A stretch of 46,981 nt of DNA from Priapulus caudatus. Taxonomy: Eukaryota; Priapulida; Priapulimorpha; Priapulimorphida; Priapulidae. Made by a program: the position numbers and the translations under genes. Of this stretch, positions 13,625 through 26,300 are shown piece by piece. The stretch lies in assembly GCF_000485595.1 (NCBI RefSeq), contig NW_014577440.1, positions 48,116 through 95,096 of the forward strand, in the 5' to 3' direction. Below the pieces are notes generated by a model, which ran no database searches, was not told where the DNA came from, and saw nothing but the letters and a program-made list of their open reading frames with translations. Numbering within the stretch: the stretch's first letter is position 1; every line of letters begins with the position of its first letter.

Positions 13625-16600
13625 ACAGACAGCCAGTCAGACACACAGACACACAGAGCTTTACATACAATAGGTGTATTAATTTGTATATAAATTTTGG
13701 AAAAAAGTATAGTACATTATAACATCAGACAATATAAATAACGGTATATAATATTTCACAAAGGCAAATAAGGATATTTACAAGCAAGGTTTTACAGTAC
13801 TAGTGCCTTCAACAAATTTATAATGTATAATTAATAAATAATAATAAAGTATGTAATTAATTGTTGACAAATATAATTTAATATACCTTCTGCTAACCGC
13901 ACAAAAGCGATTGTAGGTTTATCAAGGAAATCTACAGCACCAACGAGAATGGCAGATGCCTCAGCACCCTCTGGTATTTTTCGCCTTAGCTCAGCTATCT
14001 GTTTACTGTTAGCTGCTTCCTGCTCAGTCTCTCCAAGTTTGGGTGAAGAAGCTGAATGAACAAGGTCCTTTTCTACCAGCTAAAAAAATAATTAAACATT
14101 ACTTACGTACAAAATTCTAAGAAGAAATATAGGACAAAAATATACTATGCAAAATCATGCGCACCATCACAAAATTCATGGTGCTAAATCAGGTCCGTGA
14201 TGTAATGCAGAGAATGTAAGATTAATAAGTAAAGATGCAAATAGCTAGTAATAGTCAATTATACATAGAATAAGAAATAGTGGAGATGGAAGTCTTTGTC
14301 TAAACGACATTCGTGGGCACTGCGACACGCCTATGACGTGGTAGCCAATGAGAGAGACAGAGGCGCTTTATTGGTCAAGGCTTTGTCTACCGCTGACCAC
14401 GGATACGGGACGGGCCAGCCAATGAGAGCGGCCGAGGTGCCCCGCGTGACCAGACCGTAAGACAATGGAGGGGACGCGCGTATTTAAAAGAGAGACGCCT
14501 TTGTGCGCGACCTGCTCAGTCTCTGCCTCTCGCTTCTGATAGGACCAGACGTATAGTATCTTGCGTGTGTGAGCATCTTATCCGATAGAATCGTAAGTTA
14601 CGTTTCGTGCCCTGGTTACCTATGTACACGTAATCTGCCTTGTTCATGGGCGTATACGTTAGTTTAAGTTATTGTTATTAAAGATGTGATTGTACTCTAA
14701 ATACGTAACTCACTCTTGAATCATTCATATACGCATATGATAGACGTTTAGTAACAAGCATATACGCGTACCATTATACGATTACGATAGTACAGTGATT
14801 TAGAAGACCCTTTTTTTTTAGATATTTTTCACCTCAAAATAATAACCAATAAAATGCCTACAATAACTTATACACAAACAGTTAATAAAACAATGGAATA
14901 AATATTTAATGGGTAATGAGTAAAAAGAATAAAATAGCATGTACGTCATGGAACTCATTGATACCTTTTCCTGGTTTTGCTCTATGTCAACTGCCACTGA
15001 ATTCTCTTTCTCTTTATAAGCTGAATGGGTATCTCCATGATGAATGTACTTGTCCAGCATAGACCCTATTGATGCCCTGTGGACAAGTATATAAATATCT
15101 ATCAACCTCTAGTGTGATAATGAACAATATTTGTAAACGAAACAGATGGTAGACTGGCATCATTGATGATCTCACTCCAGTGACCGCTTCCAAGGCAGAA
15201 CAAGTCACAACCTTTCTTGAATTGACTAAATAGTTTTTAAAGAAAAGAGAAAAAAGAGAAAGAGGACTTCATAAAAAAACTATATGGTTACACGATTAAA
15301 AGGAGAACACTAATGTAGCGTTCAGCATCTTTCTTTGTTAATACAGGCTTTGATTTTCCTACATTAATTGTTTATTTAAGTAATAAGAACTTGATAATTA
15401 CTTGACCGTGACATACACTCATGAGTAGAATGATGAAGTTTTGCTTATTCGGAATTTTTAAAGTTATTACTTCAAAGCAATCACATTAACCTTAATATCA
15501 AGATTATCCTATCATAGCAAAGATATATTGCTGAAAGTGTAATATGGAAGCAAAACAAGCATTTAAGATTGACAGTTTATCCTACAGGAGAAATAAACAA
15601 CAATAAAATTACATTTACTAAGCACAGTACACTCGTTTCTATTACTTAAATACAGTATGCAATGTGTCGATTTATATCATTGTTACGAGTGATGTCAGCT
15701 AGAGCTAGATTTTTCAAACTGCCAGGAGTTAGATGAGTTAAGAGTTATCTTTAGAAATGATAACTATCACACTATACATTATACATCAAGAGTACATAAT
15801 AGGAGATATATCATCTCCTATTGTGTACTCTTGTTACATGTAACAGCAATATGAATAAATTAGCACTGAAGTTAATGGTGCATCCTTTTTATTGCTGTTT
15901 ATGATTTCATACATCTGTATATAATAATTGGCTGAAAAGGGTAGTACAAAGAAAGGGGAATGCATGACTACTGTCTAAGTTGTTTTCAAAACGGTTTACT
16001 AAAAAAGTGGTGACTCAAAAGCTGCATACAAAAAACGTAAGCTAAAAGCAGTGCTTACGCAAGCATTCCATGCTGTACCTTCTCTGTTTAAATCACACAT
16101 CTGTTAGGGTCAAACCAATTTCTGCCTGAACATACACGTGTATTTATGTTCGTGAATTAAGATTATGCATGCATACCATACAAACAATGTTATTCCTGTT
16201 TTAATTATGTTTCATCAACTTTTGATTTTGAAAGTCATTGTGAAACTGTAAAGCCGTTCACATTATTTCACAGACAGTTTTTAATCAACAGTATTTTAAC
16301 ATAGACCTGTAGATGTCATGCCGCATTCAACGAAGTTAGAAAATCAACAGGTGACAATTAAACTAGTTTCACGTGCTCGTATACTGCTAAATTTAGACTG
16401 GATATTATCAGGAGTGAATAATAAAATATTCTAAGAATCTATTATTATTCAGTCCTGATATAATTCTACCGTGTCTATATATTTCACACATTAACAACAG
16501 CAGCTTACCCTCTTGGCAGGAACTCGTAATGGCCGCTATGCAAAACGTCAAAAGTGACAATATACTTATTTGAAAATGGCATGTGGCCAAGAAGCGATTG

Positions 16601-19600
16601 GCAAGGTCAAACATATAATATTTAATAATATAAAACCTCAAGTAAGAAATAGGCAATGGTAAGTTAAAGAGAAAAAAACCACAGGCAAGACCAAAATCAG
16701 CACTTCTTTACGCAACTGATTTGACTGAAACCAGTCACAATGATTGGATTCTTGGAATATATCCTCTGGATTCTGAAGTGAAATACTTATTTAGTATGAC
16801 CTAAATAATCTCTAGTGACCTAAATTGCCCTCTATGTAATACCTGTATTTGTGTTGTAGATTATAAAAACCATTTCACCCCAATCATATACCTGGCAGGC
16901 CTAGCATGTTATCTGCTAACACTCTAAAATCACTCTTTTGAGGTCTTTCATCTTATGCTACATCAAGATATTGTTATCAGATAGTTTATCTCATGAATCA
17001 ATAGACTCTCTTGTAAGAGTGACATATAATTAAACTCACTTCCTTCCATCCAAAGACGTGAGATTCTTCATAGAGAGATTTTTCCGAATAAACCCAGCTT
17101 CATTCAAACGTCTGCAACATACAGAAATACATGTATTATATTTAAACTTACACACATGTATTATACTAGCAAAATGTAACAAATATATTATATATCATAT
17201 TATAGTGCCCATAAAAAATTTACCTAAATGTACCATTTCAGGTTTCACTTAGCAACATATGATTAGCACGCCAAGGCCAACTCACTTGTGTTTTAGCAAG
17301 AGTGCCTTCAATACAGCACCTCGGTCTTCTTCTCGGATCTGGTCCGTGGTGGACATGTTGTCTACCACACGTGTGGCCACACCACTAAGTGTAGTCTCCT
17401 CAAGGTCAAGAAGCACAGTTCCTATTGAACAAACATCAGCACAACTGACCATTGAAGCTGCACCTCCCATTGGTGAAATAATATGATCGGGATGGCAATG
17501 GCATTTTACGGCACCAAAACAAAAGCGCTTGATTTTATCGCAGAGACTGTACCTAGCTCAAGGCACTTCCTAAGCTCCAGCAGACTGTGGAAGGACAGCG
17601 AGGGAACGTGCGGCTTGCCCCAACGGTCGGCCGCCTCCTGGATATCTTCCTCAAACTTGATCCAACGTGCCGTCTCCTTCCACGTAGTTTCATTGTCCTC
17701 CCCAACTATTAGCTCATCGAGTTCAACGAAAACCTGCAATGAACACTCTATGATACAACACGACATGGCACAAAATCCAGAAAGAGTGGCGAGCGAGTGC
17801 TCTGTGTAATCGTGGCTAACCGACATGCAGTTTTAAGCAAGCAAGCTTATGTTACCTCGTGTGGTGAGTGGTCGTACTTCTTCTTGGTGTAGACGGGGAC
17901 AATTGTTTCATCCTTGCCCACACCCTCACCTCTTGCTGGGTGGATAATAGATGCTACTGAGGTCTTAGCTTTGATCTTGCGTCGCCGTAGCCCTCTCACG
18001 ACTTCGTACCTGTGCGCTACTGTACATGGTGAAGGAAAAAAGAGAAATTAAGCTGTTGCATACCATATGTGTACATATCACGGTATATCAGTGTACATGT
18101 GTAGAACTTAATTAGATCTATGTGTGGCATGTGTGGAACCTAGACGTACCTATGTGGAATCTAGCTTTACACGTGCAGAACCTAGATCACTATGAGTGGA
18201 CCCTATATCTACACATGGAACCTAGATGGAATCTTTGGACCCTAACTATACACGTGTGTAACTTCGTCCTACGCTTGTGGAACCTAGATCTACAGGTGTG
18301 AGGCCTGAACCTACACGTGTAGAATATCTCATATACACTTACTGTCATCATCCTCATCGGTTTCCTCGGCATCTCCTGCGAACATGCGAGCAGCCATGCT
18401 TTCCGAACGAAACATCACCTCACTGCCTCTGCACCTCCTCTGTTCCAAGCTTACTGCATTATCCGTCTTGCTGTGACGTCGTCCCTTGCTAGAGAGGTGA
18501 TATATTATGCACTGGTCACAATAATTTGGTAGAGTAAAAATGATCAGAGATGAGGTCGATGTACAATAAAGAATACTACAAGTTTCTCAGGAAACCATGT
18601 CTTCTCCACTGCAGCTAATTTACAGAGACAATCTCTTTTCTAACGACAGCATTATACGTGCCACATACCTATGATCATACACAGGTTGTGTTGATCCATC
18701 ACCCACTGCGTCAGGGATATCCTCCTGACTCTCTACACCTATACACAGAGGAATAAAAAACAGCAAAACCTTACTGTTTCATGAGAAAAAAGTTCACTTC
18801 TGTATTAACTACTGCTGTTATATTTAACAGAAAACATTTCCACGAAGATAAAGTATATTCATTTATGTATAAAGGCTAGGGATGTCTATATACCATCCAA
18901 AATTATCTACTAACATAATTTTTGCAACGAACATTCCTGCTTATTTTAGGATTGTATTAGGTAATGCACAATAGTGGACATTTTATCCCTAAAAAATAAG
19001 TGACATAAACTTAATGTTTTAAATTAAAATAAATGACAATTGAAATTTTAAAAACACGTTTCATACCAAGGCTAAAGCAGACTTGTCCTTGATCCGTAGA
19101 CTGCCTTCGATTTGTTTTCGAATCATCAAATGAAGCTGAAAGTAACCATTTCATTTCAGAAAATTATTATGCAGACACTCTAACAAGAATAACCAATGCA
19201 CTAGCTGTACAGTAAAAATTCTATATAAACAATGATTATGATCAAACAGAAACTAAAATAAGGAATTGTTGTGGACAAAAATGTAGAAAGTTAACTAACT
19301 CGCTGGGCCAGCTTTACTTGGGGAGTTTAGGGATTTGAGATTCTTTTGTGACATCTCTCTACTCAGAGTACATGGGAAGATTCCTAGACACATGACGCCC
19401 AATATGAGATTATGTTAATGCTAGGCGAAGGTGGACTCAGTATAGCTAAAGAGGAGAGGTCACAGAGACTAAAAAGGAAATACAACTAGTGGCACAAATG
19501 ATATAAAAGGCAATTTGTATTTTCCACTTATCACTTTCTTCAAGAGGTGTCCATCATGGAATTGTATATTTTTCCACAATAGCTTATAGCCAATAACACA

Positions 19601-22600
19601 AACCACATACAATACTATAAGTGAACGTTTAATTTAAATTAAATGTATTATTTATATGGGGTTTACTGTGATATGCTAAAAACTATTTGCAATAATTACA
19701 CGGAAAGACATCTTTAATATGTGGCTAGTATTTTCATACCAAAGCTTACTTTTACACCATACAGATGGAGCACGGTTGTATACACCTAACATACTGCTAA
19801 ACACGTGTTGTCAACCTAATCAAACTCAATGTGAAATGAAGCCGATATGTTAACTGTTTAGGTTTTTTTAAATGATATATGCTCACCTGTGGACGGGCTT
19901 AATGGCATCCCAACAGCCTCCTTAGAACCACGGACCTAGAAACATTATTAAAAGTATATATACAGTTGCATTGTTCATTGAATCTAATGAACAATGAATA
20001 TGCATCTATGCAATATGTGCACGATATATGCCAAATTCCAAGACTAAACAAAATGTTAACCCCAACACAATGACATGCTCTTCTCTAGAATTGCTAAAAT
20101 ATATTTTTTTTTAACTGGATATAGACAGGATATATTTTGAAAAAAGGGCATTTCAGTTGTTCTCGATCAAACGCCGTGATATATAATTTTAATGTATATG
20201 ACAGACTTCTTAGTAGCCAGGAGGCCAGCAACTAAGATAGTCAAAGCTACTCAACCTTCCAATGTGTGACTTACTTCATAGTGGTGTAAAAAATCACTAC
20301 TATAGCAATTTTTCTACTAGGTTAAAGTGATTACGTCACCGTAAATAGTAAAAGTAAAATTCTGTAAGTAAGTATAGTAAGTAACAGTAAGTAATTCTGT
20401 TCACTTTTTATGGTTAAATTCCTGCATTATACTTCCTACTTTACTATATTGTTCGATGTAAACATACACTCGTGACTCATACATAGCCTATAGCAAGCAA
20501 TTAATGTCAGGATAATAATATCAAATCTTCCAGGTTTTTTGGATTTTTAACTAGCTGAGAAACAATCTTATCATGTAAGAATTTGACGATACATTTAGTC
20601 CCATTAGTATTTAGTTTTAATGTAAAAAAATGGCAACAAAAATTTTAAAAATATACACCATAGAAAATTTGTGACGTAGTCAATTTAAGCACCAGTTTCC
20701 GAGAATTCATGATTCTGATCTGTATTTTCGTATCTTACTTTCATGATCTCAAAACCCCCTATGACTGCTTGGCTTAGCCAAGACTTGTTATGTCACTCTG
20801 CTGCCTACTTTTTTGTCTTCTACTCTAAATGTGGTTGAAAAGCCTGCGTAAATGTGGTTCACAGCCAATGATAATTAGTGAAACAAGGCACAACGGTACT
20901 GTGACCACTTTATCCTACTTAACGGGAAGCCATGCAGAGCATTGTACAGTGTTAGATTAAAGGGAAAATTAATGTGTATAGCAATACACTTCACATGCAT
21001 CTGGGTTCTTGAATTATGAATTTTTCCTTTGACATTTATACTTTAACACAATCAATATGTTGTTGGCTCTGCAGACCATGGATAGATTCTGTGCAATAAA
21101 CAATCAGCAGATCTGAGTGTGGGTATGACACTATGTGCGAGTGCCTACCAATGATAGTTGACCAGCTGCACACACAAGTGTTCTTTTTCTTCACGCTAGT
21201 CTATGCTGCTGTACTACACTATACCGCCAACACATCGGTTTGTTGTTCCACACAGCTGTCGTCACACTACACGTTGTCAGGCATGACGGTCTCACACAGT
21301 TAGCGCCTACCTCGTTGCCATGATCCTCAGGGCCAGAAAACAAAGGCTTCATCTCCTCTACGTCGTCAGCTCCCAACTTCGCATCGCCGCCCAGATAGTA
21401 CTGCGCGGGCTTCTCGCTGCCGGTGCTCGAGCCCCTGCGCACAGCACCACGCGTCTTCGCGGGGAAGGCCAGCGGCGTGTCGCTGCCCGTGGACAAGACT
21501 CCCTCCGGGGATGCGGTCGTCACATCCTCACTGTCATCATGGCTAGAGAAGCTGTAAGCTTGTGGCATTTGAGGGTCAGAGACCTGCCCTGTCTGGCGTT
21601 TTCTACTATCACCAGCACTGTCCGGCTCTTGGGCTCCTCCAACTCTGTCAGTCTCGTCGACTGCCTGAAAGCGACGTTCAATATTAGGCAATACTAGCAA
21701 CTAATTTTAATCTCTTTAGTTGATAATTTGTCAAGTGGCAGGGCAACAAGTCAAATCGATCGTCACGCTGTTCAGTGGATTACTAACCAGAGGTGGGTTG
21801 GTTTAGCTAGTGATAGATTAATCAGTACCAGCACCTGGGTGTCGTCATCGTCAGCCTTCTCGCCAGGCTTGTGCTTCTTGCTGCCCTTGTGCTTGTGACG
21901 GTGATGGTGAGTCTTTAATGTCTTCATCGGCTGATGCATGTGCGGGTATCCGTGCGTATCCACCCTATGGGCTTAATGTGACGACAGCAATGAGAAGCGC
22001 AAGATTTAGTCAAAGATAGAAAATTTTGTTATCACTACACTATCATACATGTTGCTCAATATGGTGTAATCTATTTAGGCTTACTTTTGTAGTCTTCCTC
22101 CCCATAGTGATGGCTGGATTCTGGAACAGCAGCGCTATTCCTGTCCAGTACATCAAACCTCTCAGCCGGTACGAACATCTTTGCCATGTCCTCATCCGTC
22201 GCATCGAATGATTGTGCGGGTGACGGCGAAATGTCATCGTCATACACGATCTGTCGGTGAAATGTGACCTCTGATGTTTGAATCATAGAAAGTAATCTGC
22301 ATGGTTTGTTCATGGCATTCCGCTATATAACCTAACATGTAAGCCAAACTACGCAAATGCTACAAGAGAGCCGATTCACTCACGAATAGGAAGCATAATA
22401 TATGATTGTGAGGAGAAAGATCATTTTGAGGACAAAATAAGCAATGATGATATTCTGATGAAATACAGCTACTTTGAAGTGCTATTAAATGTAAATATAG
22501 AAAATTTCATATTGCCAATATAGATTAAAAAAAACTAGCCAAGTGTCATGCAGAGTACTTATAAGTAAAACCAAAACTGAACAACCACTGCAAAAAACTA

Positions 22601-23255
22601 GCAACTTATAACTAATAAATACATAAAAAATCAGATTGACAATCGACATTTCAAATAAGTTATGATTTAAAGTTAACTTCTTGTAGCTATCTTCAGGGTT
22701 CTCCCATAGTCATTGATGCATATCGGGTCCGACATGCCTTTAAAGCTGAAGCTAAAGTGAGACATCCCATAATTCCTCTGACCTTCTTAAATTCCCTAAT
22801 TGACAATTTACTTTTGACAATCCCAACACAGTCATGCTATGTTTTCACAGATTGATATGTACATGTCCAATAGTTTACCTGTGTATTGGGGCCCCTTATG
22901 AAACCCGTAATGGACACCAATTAGTACACCCCCATCCCGGGTCCTCCCCCGTCCATCTATAAACGATAAGCTTTCGTATATTTCGGAGGAGAACCGTGTA
23001 ATATAATACTGTTTAGGAAACACAATCAAAACACAATAAACTAACATGTTTTTCCATTAAGCATTTTATTTTATTTGCAGATGAAAAAAATCGATTTCCT
23101 TATTCCTATAGATGACATCATTTGGTTTAGTATTTTAAAAGGATGGATATTTCTATTTTATAAGCAAATATGGAAGGAAATTAGAAAATTTCATGCTTCC
23201 ATCCCTCTGACATACACACACGCACGCACGCACGCACGCTCAACACCGACACACA

Positions 23256-23291
<36 letters not shown>

Positions 23292-23316
23292 CACACTCAA
23301 CACACCGACACACACA

Positions 23317-23372
<56 letters not shown>

Positions 23373-26300
23373 CACACACACACAAAGAATAAAAGACCTT
23401 TTAATATTTTCAGTAACAAATTGTGAAGCATGTAGTTATTTAAAAAAAATTTGTGCTAAATGGCAGTTACAGAGAGAACGCAAGTTTAATGCACCTTTAA
23501 TTCGGACATACTTAAGAAAATACCCGTTGAAGTTCTACCAGATGGTGCAGTCATGTATTATAAACGTTTAGTTTAATGCAGATGTTGACACTTCATCTTA
23601 TTATACATCATGTGTGCATATTTATACAAGCTCCACGAATATCTTTATTATTTTTTTCTGTTAAGCTCTATCGGCATAATTAAATGACAAGAGGGTGTCA
23701 AAACGTTGTAAAATCGATTAAAGATTAACTTGAATGCAAAATGAGGGTTGTTTCATGAGTGATGTGAGTGACGGTGCTGGCAAACACCGATGTGCAACTC
23801 TTGGAATACCAAAATCCCATTAACTTTAATCGGATCTTGATGATATATATGAGTACTGCATCGCATGATATATACAGTCACGGTACCCACCTCCACCGGT
23901 TTCTCTGAAACATGAGCCTATCTTGGCATGTAATACCTTGCACTGCACTGGCAGATATTAATTGTTAGGTTTTATGAGTTGACATACTCAGGAAGCTCTG
24001 GATGATGGGAAATTTGATAAGATAAGTGTCTAGGGACCATTTAGTTCAGGTAGGTTTACACGTACCTATATTCCGGTGATAGCAGGACCTGATACCGGAT
24101 TTCAAGGGAAGAAATGGTTTATCTTTAATAGTTTATTATATTTTTTATAATTTTTTCAATTTTTTCACAAATAAAATTTCCCTACAACAAAATTGTACAC
24201 TGTAGGAGTCGCTGCGTTTTTAACTCACTTCTATTACGTCCGTTCGTGACTCCGTATTTACTTGATGAAGGGGCAATTGTTGTGTAAAATTCTATATTCG
24301 GCGTATCGCGTGTCGTGTGCGTGCGTGCATGTGTGTACGCATGTGTGTGCGTGCGACCGTGCGTGTGTGTATATGCGTGTGTGTATGCGTGTGTGTGTAT
24401 GCGTGTGGGGGGGACGGGGTGGCTGTAATCTAATATCAGGAGCGTATAATGACAAATATATATTTGTCATTATACGCTCCTGCTAATATGTATGTGCGAG
24501 TGCGCGAGCACGCGTAAACATTTGCACCAACATTACATCAGGAGTGTATAATATTATCAGAAGTAGATAATAGGGAACTTCTGATATTATAGATATCTAT
24601 ATTATATACTCCTGATTATATCAATAAGTATTCCAGAGCAAGCAGTTCTTTTGGTCCACACGTTTTCTGAAGATACTCTCCCACGCTAACCACGTCTTCT
24701 CTCACCAATACTGGCTACCCTCTCTACTCTCTTACACACTGTCCAACGCAGTCTACGTAGTTACTGCTCACATAATGTCCACGTCCTCTCTTACCAGCGC
24801 TGCCTACGTAGTCACTGCTTCTCTCTCTAAGCTCGCATAATGTCCACGTCCTCTCTTACCCACACTGTCTACATAGTCACTGCTTCTCTCTCTCTAAGCT
24901 CACATAATGTCCACGTCCTCTCTTACCCACACTGTCTACATAGTCACTGCTTCTCTTTATACTAGCTCACATCAGTGTCCACGTTTCTCTCTTACCCACA
25001 CTGTCTACGTAGTTACTGCTTCTCTCTCTAAGCTCACATAATGTCCACGTCCTCTCTTACCCACACTGTCTACATAGTCACTGCTTCTCTCTCTAAGCTC
25101 ACATAATGTCCACGTCCTCTCTTACCAGCGCTGTCTACATAGTCACTGCCTTCCTCTCTAAGCCTCACATAATGTCCACGTCCTCTCTTACCAGCGCAGT
25201 CTACATAGTCACTGCTTCTGTCTCTAAGCTCACATAATGTCCACGTCCTCTCTTACCAGCGCAGTCTACATAGTCACTGCTTCTCTCTCTAAGCTCGCAT
25301 AGTGTCCACGTCCTCTCTTACCCACACTGTCTACATAGTCACTGCTTCTCTCTATCTAAGCTCACATAGTGACCACGCCCTCTCTTACCCACACTGTCTA
25401 CATAGTCACTGCTTCTCTCTATCTAAGCTCACATAGTGTCCACGTCCTCTCTTACCAACACTGTCTACATAGTCACTGCTTCTCTCTATCTAAGCTCAGA
25501 TAGTGTCCACGTCCTCTCTTACCCACACTGTCTACATAGTCACTGCTTCTCTCTATCTAAGCTCACATAGTGTCCACGTCCTCTCTTACCCACACTGTCT
25601 ACATAGTCACTGCTTCTCTATCTAAGCTCACATAAGTGTCCCGCCCTCTCTTACCCACACTGTGTCTACATATAGTCACTGCTTCTCTCTCTAAGCTCGC
25701 ATAGTGTCCACGTCCTCTCTTACCCACACTGTCTACATAGTCACTGCTTCTCTCTATCTAAGCTCACATAAGTGTCCACGTCCTCTCTTTACCCACACTG
25801 TCTACATAGTCACTGCTTCTCTCTATCTAAGCTCAGCATAGTAATCCACGCTCCTCTCTTACCCACACTGGTCTACATAGTCACTGCCTTCTCTCTACTA
25901 AGCTCGCATAGTGTCCACGTCCTCTCTTACCCAACCTGTCTACATAGTCACTGCTTCTCTCTATCTAAGCCACATAGTGTCCACGTCCTCTCTTACCCAC
26001 ACTGTCTACATAGTCACTGCTTCTCTCTATCTAAGCTCACATAGTGTCCACGTCCTCTCTTACCCATACTGTCTACATAGTTACTGCTTCTCTCTCTAAG
26101 CTCACATAGTGTCCACGTCCTCTCTTACCCACACTGTCTACATAGTCACTGCTTCTCTCTATCTAAGCTCACATAATGCTCCACGTCCTCCTCTTACCAT
26201 ACTGTCTACATAGTTACTGCTTCTCTCTCTTAAGCTCACATAGTGTCCACGTCCTCTCTTACCCACACTGGTGTCTACATGAGTCACTGCTTCTCTCCTA

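Noticed and set aside
13414-13670. Trp-Leu-Ala-Gly and Cys-Leu-Ser repeat proteins on the minus strand
   Set aside because: Translation of a CAGA/CAGC microsatellite.
21320-21697. Plus-strand ORF of 125 codons
   Set aside because: It lies opposite exon 4, which joins in phase with its neighbours. The antisense frame shows no domain.
21835-21964. Use of the CATAG acceptor for exon 3
   Set aside because: It would place the reading frame out of phase with exon 2 and hit a stop. The TTAAG acceptor 7 nt upstream fits.
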